Shown: positions 1 through 10,920, counted from the first letter of the stretch. The stretch is 64,000 bases of DNA from Desulfuromonadales bacterium (GCA_013349405.1 DUZS01000001.1:62001-126000); one strand, 5' to 3'. Numbers and translations: made by a program. Notes: generated from the sequence alone by a model not told the origin.

Positions 1-568
1 AGACCAGAGGCCTGATCACCGTAATAATGCCATTGTCAGCGAGCATGGATGCAGCCATTGACTTGAGCGAGCCGACAAAAAACTGGTTCAGCAGCAGTGT
101 CTCAATAAAATCATCCTGATGATGGCCAAGCGCCAGCTTATTGCACCCGAGCGTTTGAGCAGCTTCGTAGAGTTCCCCCCGTTTCAGGCGGGAACAGATG
201 GAACAGTATGAGGAGCCGGGCCGCCGTTTTTCCTGAATGATAGCATAATGCTCGCTCGGCACCATTTTATAGGTAAAATTATGCGTCCGGAAAAAAGCTT
301 CGATGACATCGGTGCGATAACCGGGGTACCCGGAATCGATATTGACGGCAACCAGTTCAAACTGTACCGGCGCTCTTCTGCGCAGTTCTTCCAGCACAAG
401 AAGCAGTGTGTATGAATCTTTGCCGCCGGAGACAGCAACCGCAATACGGTCACCTTTTTCGATCAGTCCGAAGTCGCCGATGGCTTTGCCGACCCCGTGG
501 CGCAACTTTTTGAACAGCTGACTATCCGTAAACCCGGCTGATGCCTTTTTTGTGTCCTCCGGTTTCAT
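1..568 (-). CDS. ttcA: tRNA 2-thiocytidine(32) synthetase TtcA (3' end cut by window)
   Basis: The protein reads leftward from an ATG at 568 and runs off the window, leaving about 189 residues of an enzyme usually 250-310 long. It has the PP-loop SGGKDS, a CSICSRLKRG stretch matching the TtcA CxxC that helps hold the 4Fe-4S cluster, and LGHHQDD. These identify TtcA, which thiolates cytidine 32 of certain tRNAs using ATP and a sulfur donor in the cytoplasm. The start lies 3 bp after the metX stop codon on the same strand, so it probably shares the metX transcript and would then be under the SAM riboswitch as well. The second CxxC would lie beyond the window and cannot be checked. Confidence 0.93.
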   Translation of the reverse strand, partial: MKPEDTKKASAGFTDSQLFKKLRHGVGKAIGDFGLIEKGDRIAVAVSGGKDSYTLLLVLEELRRRAPVQFELVAVNIDSGYPGYRTDVIEAFFRTHNFTYKMVPSEHYAIIQEKRRPGSSYCSICSRLKRGELYEAAQTLGCNKLALGHHQDDFIETLLLNQFFVGSLKSMAASMLADNGIITVIRPLV

Positions 569-571
569 CGT

Positions 572-1669
572 TCAAGCCCGCTCAAGAAAATCAGACACAA
601 ACGGGGCAAAGGTCTCATGTTCCAGCAGAAAGGCGTCATGCCCGTATGCCGAAGTAATCAGGTGGTACTCAACTTTTTTCCCGAGCTCTGTGAGACAGGT
701 GACCATCTCTTCCGTCTGATACGCCGGATAGAGCCAGTCAGAGCTGAAGGCATAGAATTGAATCGGCACGCGAACCTGACTGAAGGCCTCTGCCATTGAT
801 TCATATCCCCAGGCGACATCATAGAGATCGAGCGACTTGGCCAGATATAAAAAAGAATTGGCGTCAAAGCGATCGACAAAGTTGTAGCCGTTGTAATTGA
901 GATAACGTTCCACCTCGAACTGGCCGAAAAAGTCGAACTGGCCGTCCCGGGCCGAAAAGCGCCGCCCGAATTTGGCGTTCATCGATTCGTCGGAAAGAAA
1001 GGTGATATGGCCGATACCTCGAGCCAGAGCCAGGCCATCTTTGGGATTCTGTTTGTATTCGCCCTTGCGCCAGGTGGGGTCGTTAAAGATCGCCCAGCGG
1101 GCAACGGCATTGAGGGAAATCGCCTGCGGCGAAGGACGCGGGGTTGTGGCGAGCACAATCGCGGAGGCGATGCTGTCAGGATACTGCGTGGCCCACTCAA
1201 GCGCCTGCATGCCGCCCATGCTCCCCCCCATGACCGTTAACAGGCGAGTAATGCCGAGCGCATCAAGCAACAGCTTCTGGGCACGAACCATGTCGCGAAT
1301 GGTGACGACAGGAAAGGTGAGATTATAGCGTTTGCCGGTTTTCGGGTTGATTGAGGCGGGGCCGGTAGAGCCGAAGCAGGAGCCGATGACATTCGAGCAG
1401 ATGACAAAATAGCGATTGGTATCGAGCAGGCGACCAGGGCCGACGATGGCATCCCACCAGCCGGTTTTTGTTTCAGACGCGTTCCGTTTGCCGGCAAGAT
1501 GGGCATCGCCGGTCCAGGCATGCTCAACCAGAATAGCGTTGGTTCTCTCCACGTTAAGAGTGCCGTAGGTCTCATACGCCAGTGTGATCGGCGCAAGAAT
1601 ACGGCCGCTGTCAAGACGCAGCCCCGCTTCAAAGGATATCGATTGTTCCCTGATGTACTCTTCAGACAT
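572..1669 (-). CDS. metX: Homoserine O-acetyltransferase MetX
   Basis: This 365-residue alpha/beta hydrolase transfers acetyl from acetyl-CoA to homoserine, the committing step of methionine synthesis. The nucleophile elbow GGSMGG places the catalytic serine at 150. The acid is D311 (in FSSDWLYP) and the histidine is H344 (in AYGHDAF), so the triad is complete and the length is normal for the family. Whether it uses acetyl- or succinyl-CoA cannot be settled from sequence alone, although the family name in this lineage is MetX. A SAM-I riboswitch precedes it, which supports the methionine role. The start codon follows directly on the U-tract of the leader terminator, and the only plausible Shine-Dalgarno (AAGGG) is inside that hairpin. 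Confidence 0.95.
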   Translation of the reverse strand: MSEEYIREQSISFEAGLRLDSGRILAPITLAYETYGTLNVERTNAILVEHAWTGDAHLAGKRNASETKTGWWDAIVGPGRLLDTNRYFVICSNVIGSCFGSTGPASINPKTGKRYNLTFPVVTIRDMVRAQKLLLDALGITRLLTVMGGSMGGMQALEWATQYPDSIASAIVLATTPRPSPQAISLNAVARWAIFNDPTWRKGEYKQNPKDGLALARGIGHITFLSDESMNAKFGRRFSARDGQFDFFGQFEVERYLNYNGYNFVDRFDANSFLYLAKSLDLYDVAWGYESMAEAFSQVRVPIQFYAFSSDWLYPAYQTEEMVTCLTELGKKVEYHLITSAYGHDAFLLEHETFAPFVSDFLERA

Positions 1670-1703
1670 AAAAAAGCCCTTCGCATCAATATGAGAAGGG
1701 GCC
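1670..1703 (-). terminator. Riboswitch expression platform: intrinsic terminator overlapping the metX RBS
   Basis: On the minus strand a CCCTTC/GAAGGG stem, extended by CAT/ATG around a short loop, is followed by six U residues and then immediately by the metX ATG. The 3' arm carries AAGGG at Shine-Dalgarno distance. Forming this hairpin would therefore both end transcription and mask the ribosome site. Confidence 0.8.
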
Positions 1704-1717
1704 GGTTAGTTCACAGC

Positions 1718-1823
1718 ACACCTCTCATCTTTGCCTTGCGGCAGGATTTAGCACCTGACGTCAAAAGACCGGTTGCTGTGGTTTCGCAGGGCCTTTTCCC
1801 TCCACCACTCTCGATAAGCAGGT
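1718..1823 (-). promoter_or_regulatory. SAM-I (S-box) riboswitch aptamer upstream of metX
   Basis: Read on the minus strand, the leader has the S-box landmarks in order: CUUAUC followed by GAGAGUGGUGGAGGGA, GCGAAACC, CAGCAACC, AGGUGCUAAAUCCUGC and finally GAUGAGAG. CUUAUC pairs with GAUGAG to close P1, extended by ACCU/AGGU. The class binds S-adenosylmethionine and switches the downstream gene off when methionine is plentiful, which suits metX. The terminator hairpin at 1670-1703 is the likely expression platform. Confidence 0.93.
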
Positions 1824-1833
1824 TTTGTTGCCA

Positions 1834-1864
1834 GACGATACGAAATATCGTCATATTTTGTCAA
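1834..1864 (-). promoter_or_regulatory. metX promoter with palindrome in the spacer
   Basis: On the minus strand TTGACA (1864-1859) is followed after 18 bp by TATCGT (1840-1835). A perfect 7-bp inverted repeat, GACGATA/TATCGTC (1834-1852), covers the -10 and much of the spacer. It could be an operator or chance. Placement just upstream of the aptamer fits the transcription start. Confidence 0.55.
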
Positions 1865-1894
1865 TATAATTGAGTGCGCCACCATAGGGAGAGA

Positions 1895-1923
1895 TTGACA
1901 TCCCCATCACCCGGATGTAATAC
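1895..1923 (+). promoter_or_regulatory. Sigma70-type promoter for the CoA-binding protein gene
   Basis: TTGACA (1895-1900) and TAATAC (1918-1923) are separated by 17 bp, 33 bp before the start codon at 1957. It is divergent from the metX promoter. Confidence 0.6.
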
Positions 1924-1956
1924 TTTCACAAATCTCATACCTTTCGGGAGTCACCC

Positions 1957-2361
1957 ATGACAATTGAAGAGCAGATCCGGCAGTTTCTTGCATCACCCGC
2001 GTTCGGGGTCGTCGGTGCTTCCACAAACCGCGAAAAATACGGCAACAAGGTGCTGCGCTGCTACCTGCAGAACGGCAGAAAAGTAATTCCGGTCAATCCC
2101 AATGAAGCCGATATCGAAGGGATTGCCTGCGCCGCCTCGATCAGTGATCTGCCTCCCGAAGTCGAGAGTATATCAATGATTACGCCGCCGGTTGTCACCG
2201 CACAACTGGTGCCATTGGCACTGGAAAAAGGTATCCGGAATATCTGGATGCAGCCGGGCGCCGAGCATCCTGAGGCGGTGGCTCTCTGCCGGGAGAACGG
2301 TGTCAACATCATCGCTGACGGCAGTTGCCTGCTGGTTGTTCTTGGCTATCATGATCATTAA
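1957..2361 (+). CDS. CoA-binding domain protein (YccU type)
   Basis: This 134-residue protein is a single Rossmann-like CoA-binding domain (CoA_binding_2). GVVGASTNREKYGNKV near residues 18-33 is the nucleotide-binding loop, and IWMQPGAEHPEA (about 92-103) is the conserved second motif of the family. A good Shine-Dalgarno (CGGGAG) precedes the ATG. Small stand-alone members have no well established reaction; they resemble the N-terminal part of succinyl-CoA synthetase alpha. It stands alone between divergent metX and typA. Confidence 0.85.
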   Translation: MTIEEQIRQFLASPAFGVVGASTNREKYGNKVLRCYLQNGRKVIPVNPNEADIEGIACAASISDLPPEVESISMITPPVVTAQLVPLALEKGIRNIWMQPGAEHPEAVALCRENGVNIIADGSCLLVVLGYHDH

Positions 2362-2407
2362 TAAAATAAAGAAAAATGACAATTCTTCTTGACTATCGTA
2401 TAAACAG

Positions 2408-2436
2408 TTGTCAAATCAATAACAATCTGACATAGT
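2408..2436 (+). promoter_or_regulatory. Candidate typA promoter
   Basis: TTGTCA (2408-2413) and CATAGT (2431-2436) are 17 bp apart. An alternative -35, TTGACT, lies at 2389. If either is used, the transcript crosses the hairpin at 2447-2478 before reaching typA. Confidence 0.35.
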
Positions 2437-2446
2437 GACAAGCTTT

Positions 2447-2478
2447 CGACGGGCAGCAATGCCCGTCGTTTTATTTTT
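2447..2478 (+). terminator. Hairpin plus U-tract in front of typA
   Basis: CGACGGGC and GCCCGTCG form an 8-bp perfect stem around AGCAAT, followed by TTTTATTTTT. It could end the preceding transcript, or act as an attenuator in the typA leader if the promoter is at about 2408. Confidence 0.75.
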
Positions 2479-2501
2479 GTTTGAATTGAGGAGCTTTACC
2501 C

Positions 2502-4307
<1,806 letters not shown>

Positions 4308-4340
4308 TTTCTCTGCAAAGACAGGGGAGAGCAGTATTTT

Positions 4341-5357
4341 TCAGATTTTCCCCGTAACGATCAGTACCAGAAAAATAACGTAAAAGGCACCTCCCGCCAG
4401 TAATGTACCCGGCGTCAGGTGCTTTTTAATACGGATCTGCAGATAGGCCAGGCTGACTGAGGCGAACGTAAGAGCTACAGTCAGCAGGGCAGCCGTATTA
4501 AGCTGCCAGTCGGTCATCATAATACCGATGGCGGTGATGATCGACCCCTGGAAAACCATGGCTCCGGTGACATTGCCGATAGCCAGGGTGTCCTTGCCTT
4601 TGTTGATCCAGATCACGCTGTTGAATTTCTCCGGCAGTTCAGTTGCAATCGGGGCGATGATCATGGCGAGTATGAACGGTGATATCCCCATCTGCACGGA
4701 AATGATCTGAACTTTCTCCACGAAGATGTACGATCCCCACACGATCAGCAGCAATGAACTCAATACCTGGGTGCCGATGATAAACATCTGCGGGTCGTGG
4801 GATTTGGGAGCAAAGTAGCAGGGATCGATCTCGGACTCCTCAATCTCATGCGCTTCCGGTTCGCCCCCTCCTTTGAGGGTCTGCAGTACATAACCGGCGT
4901 ACGTCAATAACAGCGCCATGGCGATAAACGTCTTGATAACCGGATGCCCGCCGAGGAATGAAGCGGCGATAGCCACGGTGTAGAGAATCAGGAAATATTC
5001 CATATCACGGCGCATGACGGTCGTATCAACGCGCATGACCGGATAATCGTCGCGCTTTTTCCGGTTCCAGATCACTGCCAGACCGCTGATGAAAAAAGCC
5101 AGTGTTCCAAGCATGAACGGGGCACCAATGATGGCTCCGACACCAATTTTATGACCGGCTTCCGGCGTGCCGAACATGATGGCGACAATCGGCACCAGAG
5201 TCTCCGGCAGGGCGGTGCCGACCGCAGCGAAGATACTCCCCACCGCCCCATCGGATAGCTTCATCTTTTTTCCGAACCACTCCAGGCCATTGGTAAAAAC
5301 AGTTGCCCCCAGCAGGATAATCCCCAGAGCGACAAGTAATAACATCCAGTTTAACAT
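4341..5357 (-). CDS. Sodium/calcium exchanger-type (CaCA superfamily) membrane antiporter
   Basis: This 338-residue inner-membrane protein has two inverted repeats of about five helices. The alpha-repeat signatures are GTALPET (about residue 48) in the first half and APIATELPEKFNSV in the second, with the acidic residues expected to bind the cation. An acidic, soluble loop (HEIEESEID) joins the halves. CaCA members exchange Ca2+ or other divalent cations for Na+ or H+; the actual ion is not readable here. Its ATG follows directly on the kup stop codon (TAA-ATG), so the two are almost certainly translationally coupled. Confidence 0.85.
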   Translation of the reverse strand: MLNWMLLLVALGIILLGATVFTNGLEWFGKKMKLSDGAVGSIFAAVGTALPETLVPIVAIMFGTPEAGHKIGVGAIIGAPFMLGTLAFFISGLAVIWNRKKRDDYPVMRVDTTVMRRDMEYFLILYTVAIAASFLGGHPVIKTFIAMALLLTYAGYVLQTLKGGGEPEAHEIEESEIDPCYFAPKSHDPQMFIIGTQVLSSLLLIVWGSYIFVEKVQIISVQMGISPFILAMIIAPIATELPEKFNSVIWINKGKDTLAIGNVTGAMVFQGSIITAIGIMMTDWQLNTAALLTVALTFASVSLAYLQIRIKKHLTPGTLLAGGAFYVIFLVLIVTGKI

Positions 5358-7175
5358 TTACATCTCCACTCGGGTTACAACCCCCTGCAGTTTCGCCGCA
5401 GGTAGCTTGTTGAATTGTACGAAGTTCGGGGTGAGCTTCTTCAGAGTTGAAAAGACTTTCCACGCCGGGTTGCCGGTTGAGATGTCTTCAATCCCATAAA
5501 AAATGACCTTCTCTACAATGCCATTATCTTTAAGCAGTTGTTCGATATCAAACAACTCCATGTAGCCGGCCTTAATCTCAAAGGCATCCAGTCCGGTTCC
5601 GAGTGCGGTCGTCAGACTGCTTTCCAGGCCATACGGCTCGTCGGTGCGGAAGATGGAAATGAGCACATTACGTTCATAAATGATATTCGACCGTATTGTG
5701 CAGTGCACGAGGTAGGGGGGGATCGTGTTCCACTCTTTTACGAAAAACAGGCCGGTGCCGGCGATGTGCCCCTTTTTGTAGATCTGCTCATAGCTCATCA
5801 GATAGGTTTCCATGTCAAGCGGCCTGAGTGCTTTATAGAGCGCCCGCTGTCCTTTGGTCCAGATCAAGATTGCCGCAAGCGGAATGGACGCGAGTATCAG
5901 CGACCAGTAACCGCCGTGCGGTAGTTTGTACATATTGGAAATCAGGAAGGCAAAATCGGCCAGCGTGACGAACAGGGCAAGAGGCACCTTCCATTTTTTC
6001 TTCGTGCGGGAAAAGATCATGACCATCATGATCCCGGTTATGGTCATGGTGCCGGTAACGGCCAGGCCATAAGCTGCTGCGAGGTTTTCTGACTTCTGGA
6101 AGATCAGCATGATCATGATCACGAGAGCAAGGAGTATCCAGTTGACCGCGCCGATATAGATCTGGGATTTGAGTTGATGGGATGTATAGTCAACCTTCAG
6201 GAGCGGCAGGATGCGGGTTGTAATCCCCTGGTAGACGATGGAGAAAACGCCGCTGATCAACGCCTGTGAAGCGATGACCGTGGCCATGACCGTCAGAATC
6301 AGGAACGGAATGTACAGCATGGCAGATTGCGATTGAACCATGCCGAAAAGGATGTTCTTGGCATCGGGATGGTTGAGTATGAAAGCCCCTTGCCCGAGGT
6401 AATTAATTACCAGTGCGACAAAGACCAGATACCAGGCACGTTTGACCGGCCTGCGGCCGAGGTGCCCCATGTCCGCGTAGAGTGCCTCTCCGCCGGTCGC
6501 GCAGAGAATGACTTCTGAAAGTACGAAAAAACCGGCCATACCGTTTTTTGCCAGGAAGCCGATGGCATAATGAGGGCTGACGGCCGCAATAATACCGGGA
6601 AACGAAAAGAGGGCGATAATGCCTGATATCGTCAGGGCGGCGAACCAGACGACCATGATCGGTCCAAACGCTTTTGCCACCTTATCGGTTCCCTTGAATT
6701 GAAAAACAAAGAGGAATACGGCAATAATAGCGGCAATAAGGATCAGCATAGACTGGCTGAGCCCACTCAAAGAGGGGATCAGCAGGGCTCCTTCCACCGC
6801 AGAGAGGATGGAAATGGCGGGTGTGATGACACCGTCTCCCAAAAGCAGGGCGACGCCGAGGTAGGAGAGAAACGTCACAAAAACCATCTGCCGCCCCGGC
6901 TTGATCATACGCACCAGGATCTCGCGCAGAACGATGGTGCCACCTTCGCCTTTGCGGGAGAGGCTCATGGCAAGCAGGGCATATTCGATGTTAACGAGGA
7001 TCATCAAGGTCCAGACGATCAGCGAGATAATCCCGAAAACGTTCTCCTCGGTCGGTTTGGTCAGCGCGATGATGACAGTCAGGGTATAGATCGGGCTGGT
7101 GCCGATGTCGCCGAACACCAGACCCATTGATTTAATAATGCCGCCCCAGAAAGAGTCGGCTTCGCTATGTTTCAT
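5358..7175 (-). CDS. kup: Low-affinity K+ uptake carrier Kup
   Basis: This 605-residue Kup/HAK/KT family transporter starts at the ATG at 7175 with GGAGG upstream. The N-terminal GLVFGDIGTSPIYTL motif (about residues 18-32) is the family signature. About 12 transmembrane helices follow, including GEGGTIVL and GGEALYADMGHLG, and there is a soluble C-terminal domain of about 150 residues. The family moves K+ with protons across the inner membrane. It sits 62 bp after kdpE on the same strand, so a high-affinity pump and a low-affinity carrier are side by side. Confidence 0.95.
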   Translation of the reverse strand: MKHSEADSFWGGIIKSMGLVFGDIGTSPIYTLTVIIALTKPTEENVFGIISLIVWTLMILVNIEYALLAMSLSRKGEGGTIVLREILVRMIKPGRQMVFVTFLSYLGVALLLGDGVITPAISILSAVEGALLIPSLSGLSQSMLILIAAIIAVFLFVFQFKGTDKVAKAFGPIMVVWFAALTISGIIALFSFPGIIAAVSPHYAIGFLAKNGMAGFFVLSEVILCATGGEALYADMGHLGRRPVKRAWYLVFVALVINYLGQGAFILNHPDAKNILFGMVQSQSAMLYIPFLILTVMATVIASQALISGVFSIVYQGITTRILPLLKVDYTSHQLKSQIYIGAVNWILLALVIMIMLIFQKSENLAAAYGLAVTGTMTITGIMMVMIFSRTKKKWKVPLALFVTLADFAFLISNMYKLPHGGYWSLILASIPLAAILIWTKGQRALYKALRPLDMETYLMSYEQIYKKGHIAGTGLFFVKEWNTIPPYLVHCTIRSNIIYERNVLISIFRTDEPYGLESSLTTALGTGLDAFEIKAGYMELFDIEQLLKDNGIVEKVIFYGIEDISTGNPAWKVFSTLKKLTPNFVQFNKLPAAKLQGVVTRVEM

Positions 7176-7237
7176 GAATGCCTCCGCTAATAAAAAGAAC
7201 CCTTATACACCGGCAGGCAGATGTTCTCAATCACTTT

Positions 7238-7945
7238 CTAGGACAACAGTTTGAGCCGATAGCCAACTCCCGGTTCGGTGATAATATGCTGTGGGCGGGA
7301 AGGGTCGCACTCCAGCTTGCGTCTCAGATTACTTATGTTGACGCGCAGTACGTGGGGCTGTTCCAGGTAAGCGATGCCCCAGATCTGTTTGAGAATCTGG
7401 GTGTGGGTCATGACCTTGCCGGCGTGGGAGACCAGCAGGCGCAGAATATCATATTCGGTCGGTGTCAACGAAACGTCTGCGCCGTCAAGCATTACCCGTC
7501 TGCTGCCTAAATCCACCTGCAGGCCGCCACTGGAAAACAGCGGTTCGGGAATTTCCTGCAGCGTGCGGCGCAGCGCGGCTCTGATGCGGGCCAGCAGTTC
7601 GCCGACGCCGAACGGTTTGGTGAGATAATCGTCGGCCCCGGCATCAAGCGCTGCGACTTTATCATTCTCACGATCACGTACAGAAAGCACAATGATCGGT
7701 ACTTGGGACCATTCGCGGATCCGTCTGATTACCTCAATGCCGTCGAGATCCGGTAACCCAAGATCGAGCAGGATGACATCCGGCCTGAACGCCGCTGCCG
7801 CTGCCAGTCCGGAATGACCGTTCTCGGCTTCGTGCAGTAAAAATTCTTCACTGGATAATACCGTATGCAGAAAGCGCCTGATCGCCAGCTCATCGTCAAT
7901 AACCAGGATGCGAGGTACATTGTCCGTCGTACGTTCTGTTGTCAT
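7238..7945 (-). CDS. kdpE: Response regulator KdpE
   Basis: This 235-residue OmpR-family regulator has a receiver domain (1-125) with phospho-acceptor D61 in VILLDLGLPDLDG and acid pocket DDE near 17-19. A winged-helix DNA-binding domain (about 135-235) contains LTPTEYDILRLL and VLRVNISNLRRKLE. Its start overlaps the kdpD stop by 4 bp (ATGA), so the sensor and regulator are coupled. The family activates kdp transcription when K+ is limiting. A direct repeat at 16098-16118 upstream of the operon is a candidate binding site. Confidence 0.95.
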   Translation of the reverse strand: MTTERTTDNVPRILVIDDELAIRRFLHTVLSSEEFLLHEAENGHSGLAAAAAFRPDVILLDLGLPDLDGIEVIRRIREWSQVPIIVLSVRDRENDKVAALDAGADDYLTKPFGVGELLARIRAALRRTLQEIPEPLFSSGGLQVDLGSRRVMLDGADVSLTPTEYDILRLLVSHAGKVMTHTQILKQIWGIAYLEQPHVLRVNISNLRRKLECDPSRPQHIITEPGVGYRLKLLS

Positions 7946-10620
7946 AACTGGTGTCCCTCTAACGGCAACCGTATCACGATACTCAGTCCTCCGCCACTGC
8001 GGTTTTCCGCTGCGATTCTTCCACCATGGGCTTCAACGATCCCCTTGCAGATTGAAAGACCGAGGCCGGTACCGCCAGCCCCTTCGGGAATCGGAATACG
8101 GTAGAACTTGTCGAAGACCCGTTTCAGATCATGCTCAGGAACGCCTGGCCCTCTGTCGGCCACTTCAAGCATAAGCCACGATAAATCAGACGTAGCGATA
8201 ATCTCGATCGGACTCCCCGGCGGCGAATATTTCAGGCTGTTCTCCAGCAGGTTTACCAGCACCTGGATCATCAGTACCAGATCCATCGGGACCAGCGGCA
8301 GTATCGGCAGCATTTTGAACGAAACCTTGCGGGTATCACCCCGTGTTTCCAGTACGGCCAGGGCACAACCCACCAGTTCCTGCACATCACACCGTTCAAG
8401 GTTCAGCTTGACTGCCCCCGCTTCGATGCGGGTCATATCCAGCAGATTACCGACAAACCGGTTCAGGCGTTCCGCTTCACTGCAGGCGGTATCCAGCAGT
8501 TCCTGCCGTGCAGATTCACCTAAATGAGCCCCCTCTTCCTTGAGGCTGGTCAGGACCCCGGTAACGGTGGAGAGAGGCGTGCGCAGATCGTGTGAAATTG
8601 AGTTCAGCAGTGCGCGTTCCAGGTTTTCACGGGCCTGAAGGATCTGAGCCTGCTCCGCCTGACGGGAGAAAAAAATGCGTTCCATGGCCATGGCTGCCTG
8701 GGTAGCAAAGGCATCCAGCAGGCGGCGATTGTCCTGTGAATGGTAGTCATGCTGATGTTCCAATTTTACACCCATAACACCCAGAACAGTGGAAGGGGTC
8801 TGTAATGGAAGGTAAATCAGCTCGGCAGATACCAGCGTATCAGTGGCACGCCCGGCCGGGTGACTGTTACGAAAGGCCCAATCGGCCACGGCCTGTTCTT
8901 TCATATCCAGAGTGAGCCCATCGCTGGTTGCCATAATATCAAGCCGTTCTCCTTCCGGCAGCAGTATCACCACCTGAGCATTGAGTGCCTCTTCTACATT
9001 TTTGAGCACCGCCTTCACTACCGCATCGCTATTCACAGAGGCGGCCAGATCGCGACTCAGGTAATAGAGACTGGCGGTCTGAACCTCACGGGTACGCATT
9101 ACTTCAGCCCTCTCGCGGGCACGGGCGACAAGAGTGCTGATAACGACCCCCACCACGAACAGCCCCAGAAACGTCATAAGATACTGGGTATCAGCAACCA
9201 CAAAGGTCATGCGGGGAGGAACGAAGAAGAAGTCAAAGGCCAGCACGCCACATAAAGCACAGGCAATTGCCGGTTTGCGGCCAAGGCGCACGGAAGCGAT
9301 AACGACGGCTAAAAGGTAGAACATGACCATGTTGGTCGGTTCAAGAAACGGGCGCAACAGTTCGCACAAAACGGTAGCGGCTGAAACGAGTGCAACGCTG
9401 CCCGCATAACCGCTCAGTTCAAAAGGGGTGCGATGTTTGTGTACGGTGGCTTTGGCAGCGGTCTTATCCGGTTCGAAGCTGACGATTACGATATCTATCG
9501 CCCCGCTTCTCTGGATGATACGGTCCACAATCGGGGTTTGCAGGATTTTGCGCCAGCTGCGCCTGGTAGGTTTGCCCATCACAATCTTGGTGATGTTGTG
9601 CCGCGTGGCGTATTCCATAACCGCATCGGTTATATCGGTGGCGGACACGGATGCTACCTGGCCTCCCAGACTCTCAGCCAGTCGCAGGTCGCGCCAGATA
9701 TGCTCCCGGTTCTCCCGAACATGACGACTATCCGTCGGTGTTTCGATGTACACCGTGAACCATTGCCCCTTCAACTCTTCGGCAAGGCGGCAGGTGGCGC
9801 GAATCAATTTTTCGCTGTAGGGGCTGCCGCTGACGCATACCAGCAGCCGTTCCGTCGTCGGCCACGGACCTGCGATGGATTGCGTCTCCATGTAGGCCCG
9901 CATTTGATCATCGACGCGGGCTGCGGTACGGCGTAGCGACAGCTCTCGTAGCGCCATCAAATTGCCGGGACGGAAGAACTTTTCAATGGCCTTGGCAGCC
10001 TGGTTGGGGATGTAAATCTTCCCCTCGTTCAAACGCTGAATTAGATCTTCCGGGGATATGTCGATCAGTTTGATCTCGAAGGCAATGTCCAGCAGTCGGT
10101 CAGGTATCGTCTCACGCACGGTGATGCCGGTGATCTGGGCCACTACGTCATTCAGACTCTCGAAGTGCTGGATGTTGACCGTGGTGTAGACATCGATTCC
10201 CGTTTCCAGTATCTCTTCAACATCCTGCCAGCGCTTCTCGTGTCTCGAACCGGGGGCGTTGCTGTGGGCCAGTTCGTCCACTAGAACGATCTGTGGCTTA
10301 CGCGCAAGAATGGCATCAATATCCATTTCCGGCAGCAGGACGCCTTGATAATGAACTTCCTTGCGCGGCACGGCTTCAATTCCTTCCAGCAGTGCATCGG
10401 TCTCGCTACGACCATGGGATTCGACATAACCGACTACAACGTCGCGACCGTCTTTTTTACGCAGACGTGCCGCTTCCAGCATGGCGTAGGTCTTGCCGAC
10501 CCCGGCTGCATAGCCGAGGAAAATCTTCAGCTTGCCCAGTTCGGCCGTAACTTCTTCAGCCTGAGCCAGCTTCAGCATTGCTTCGGGGGTGGGGCGTATG
10601 TCGTTGGGGTTAGTTGGCAT
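7942..10620 (-). CDS. kdpD: K+-sensing histidine kinase KdpD
   Basis: This 892-residue sensor has the full KdpD architecture. The N-terminal KdpD domain carries a Walker A-like GYAAGVGKTYAM (about 36-47) and VDELAHSNAPGSRHEKRW. A USP-like domain (about 250-370) follows, then four membrane helices (about 395-495) and a GAF-like region. The HisKA H-box is SISHDLRTPL (about 665), and the HATPase domain has NLLENSLKYS and GTGLGLSICKGIVEAHGG. It senses K+ limitation or ionic stress and phosphorylates KdpE. In this genome kdpD is separated from kdpC by two inserted genes, with only 10 bp to the nearer one. Confidence 0.96.
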   Translation of the reverse strand: MPTNPNDIRPTPEAMLKLAQAEEVTAELGKLKIFLGYAAGVGKTYAMLEAARLRKKDGRDVVVGYVESHGRSETDALLEGIEAVPRKEVHYQGVLLPEMDIDAILARKPQIVLVDELAHSNAPGSRHEKRWQDVEEILETGIDVYTTVNIQHFESLNDVVAQITGITVRETIPDRLLDIAFEIKLIDISPEDLIQRLNEGKIYIPNQAAKAIEKFFRPGNLMALRELSLRRTAARVDDQMRAYMETQSIAGPWPTTERLLVCVSGSPYSEKLIRATCRLAEELKGQWFTVYIETPTDSRHVRENREHIWRDLRLAESLGGQVASVSATDITDAVMEYATRHNITKIVMGKPTRRSWRKILQTPIVDRIIQRSGAIDIVIVSFEPDKTAAKATVHKHRTPFELSGYAGSVALVSAATVLCELLRPFLEPTNMVMFYLLAVVIASVRLGRKPAIACALCGVLAFDFFFVPPRMTFVVADTQYLMTFLGLFVVGVVISTLVARARERAEVMRTREVQTASLYYLSRDLAASVNSDAVVKAVLKNVEEALNAQVVILLPEGERLDIMATSDGLTLDMKEQAVADWAFRNSHPAGRATDTLVSAELIYLPLQTPSTVLGVMGVKLEHQHDYHSQDNRRLLDAFATQAAMAMERIFFSRQAEQAQILQARENLERALLNSISHDLRTPLSTVTGVLTSLKEEGAHLGESARQELLDTACSEAERLNRFVGNLLDMTRIEAGAVKLNLERCDVQELVGCALAVLETRGDTRKVSFKMLPILPLVPMDLVLMIQVLVNLLENSLKYSPPGSPIEIIATSDLSWLMLEVADRGPGVPEHDLKRVFDKFYRIPIPEGAGGTGLGLSICKGIVEAHGGRIAAENRSGGGLSIVIRLPLEGHQL

Positions 10621-10630
10621 TGAGTAATCT

Positions 10631-10909
10631 TTATTTTATTTCCGGGTCATACGATTCCGAACACTCAGCCACCATTGCCGCTTCGTAGATGGTTTCCGGC
10701 GCAATGTCCACTCCACCCGGCCAGCAGAGCACACCAAGCTCCCGGTTGAGGTCAACGGCATCGAAATAGCTTTTATCGGTAAAACGGCTGAACACTCCTC
10801 CACGGGAGGCGTATGAGGCCAGATCAACGATACCTCTGCGACCATTATCAAACTCCAGCTCTAGAATATATCCGTCCATTTTTTTGAAACTTATTATGTC
10901 ATGCCACAT
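10631..10909 (-). CDS. DUF2442 domain protein
   Basis: This 92-residue protein has the DUF2442 pattern: ELEFDNGRRGIVDL, then GGVFSRFTDKSYF, then LCWPGGVDIAPETIYE near the C-terminus. Members are commonly encoded next to DUF4160 proteins, as here, in a TA-like arrangement. No biochemical function is established to my knowledge. The gene starts 11 bp after the DUF4160 stop and ends 10 bp before the kdpD start, so it lies inside the kdp operon. Confidence 0.85.
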   Translation of the reverse strand: MWHDIISFKKMDGYILELEFDNGRRGIVDLASYASRGGVFSRFTDKSYFDAVDLNRELGVLCWPGGVDIAPETIYEAAMVAECSESYDPEIK

Positions 10910-10920
10910 GATTTAACCCC

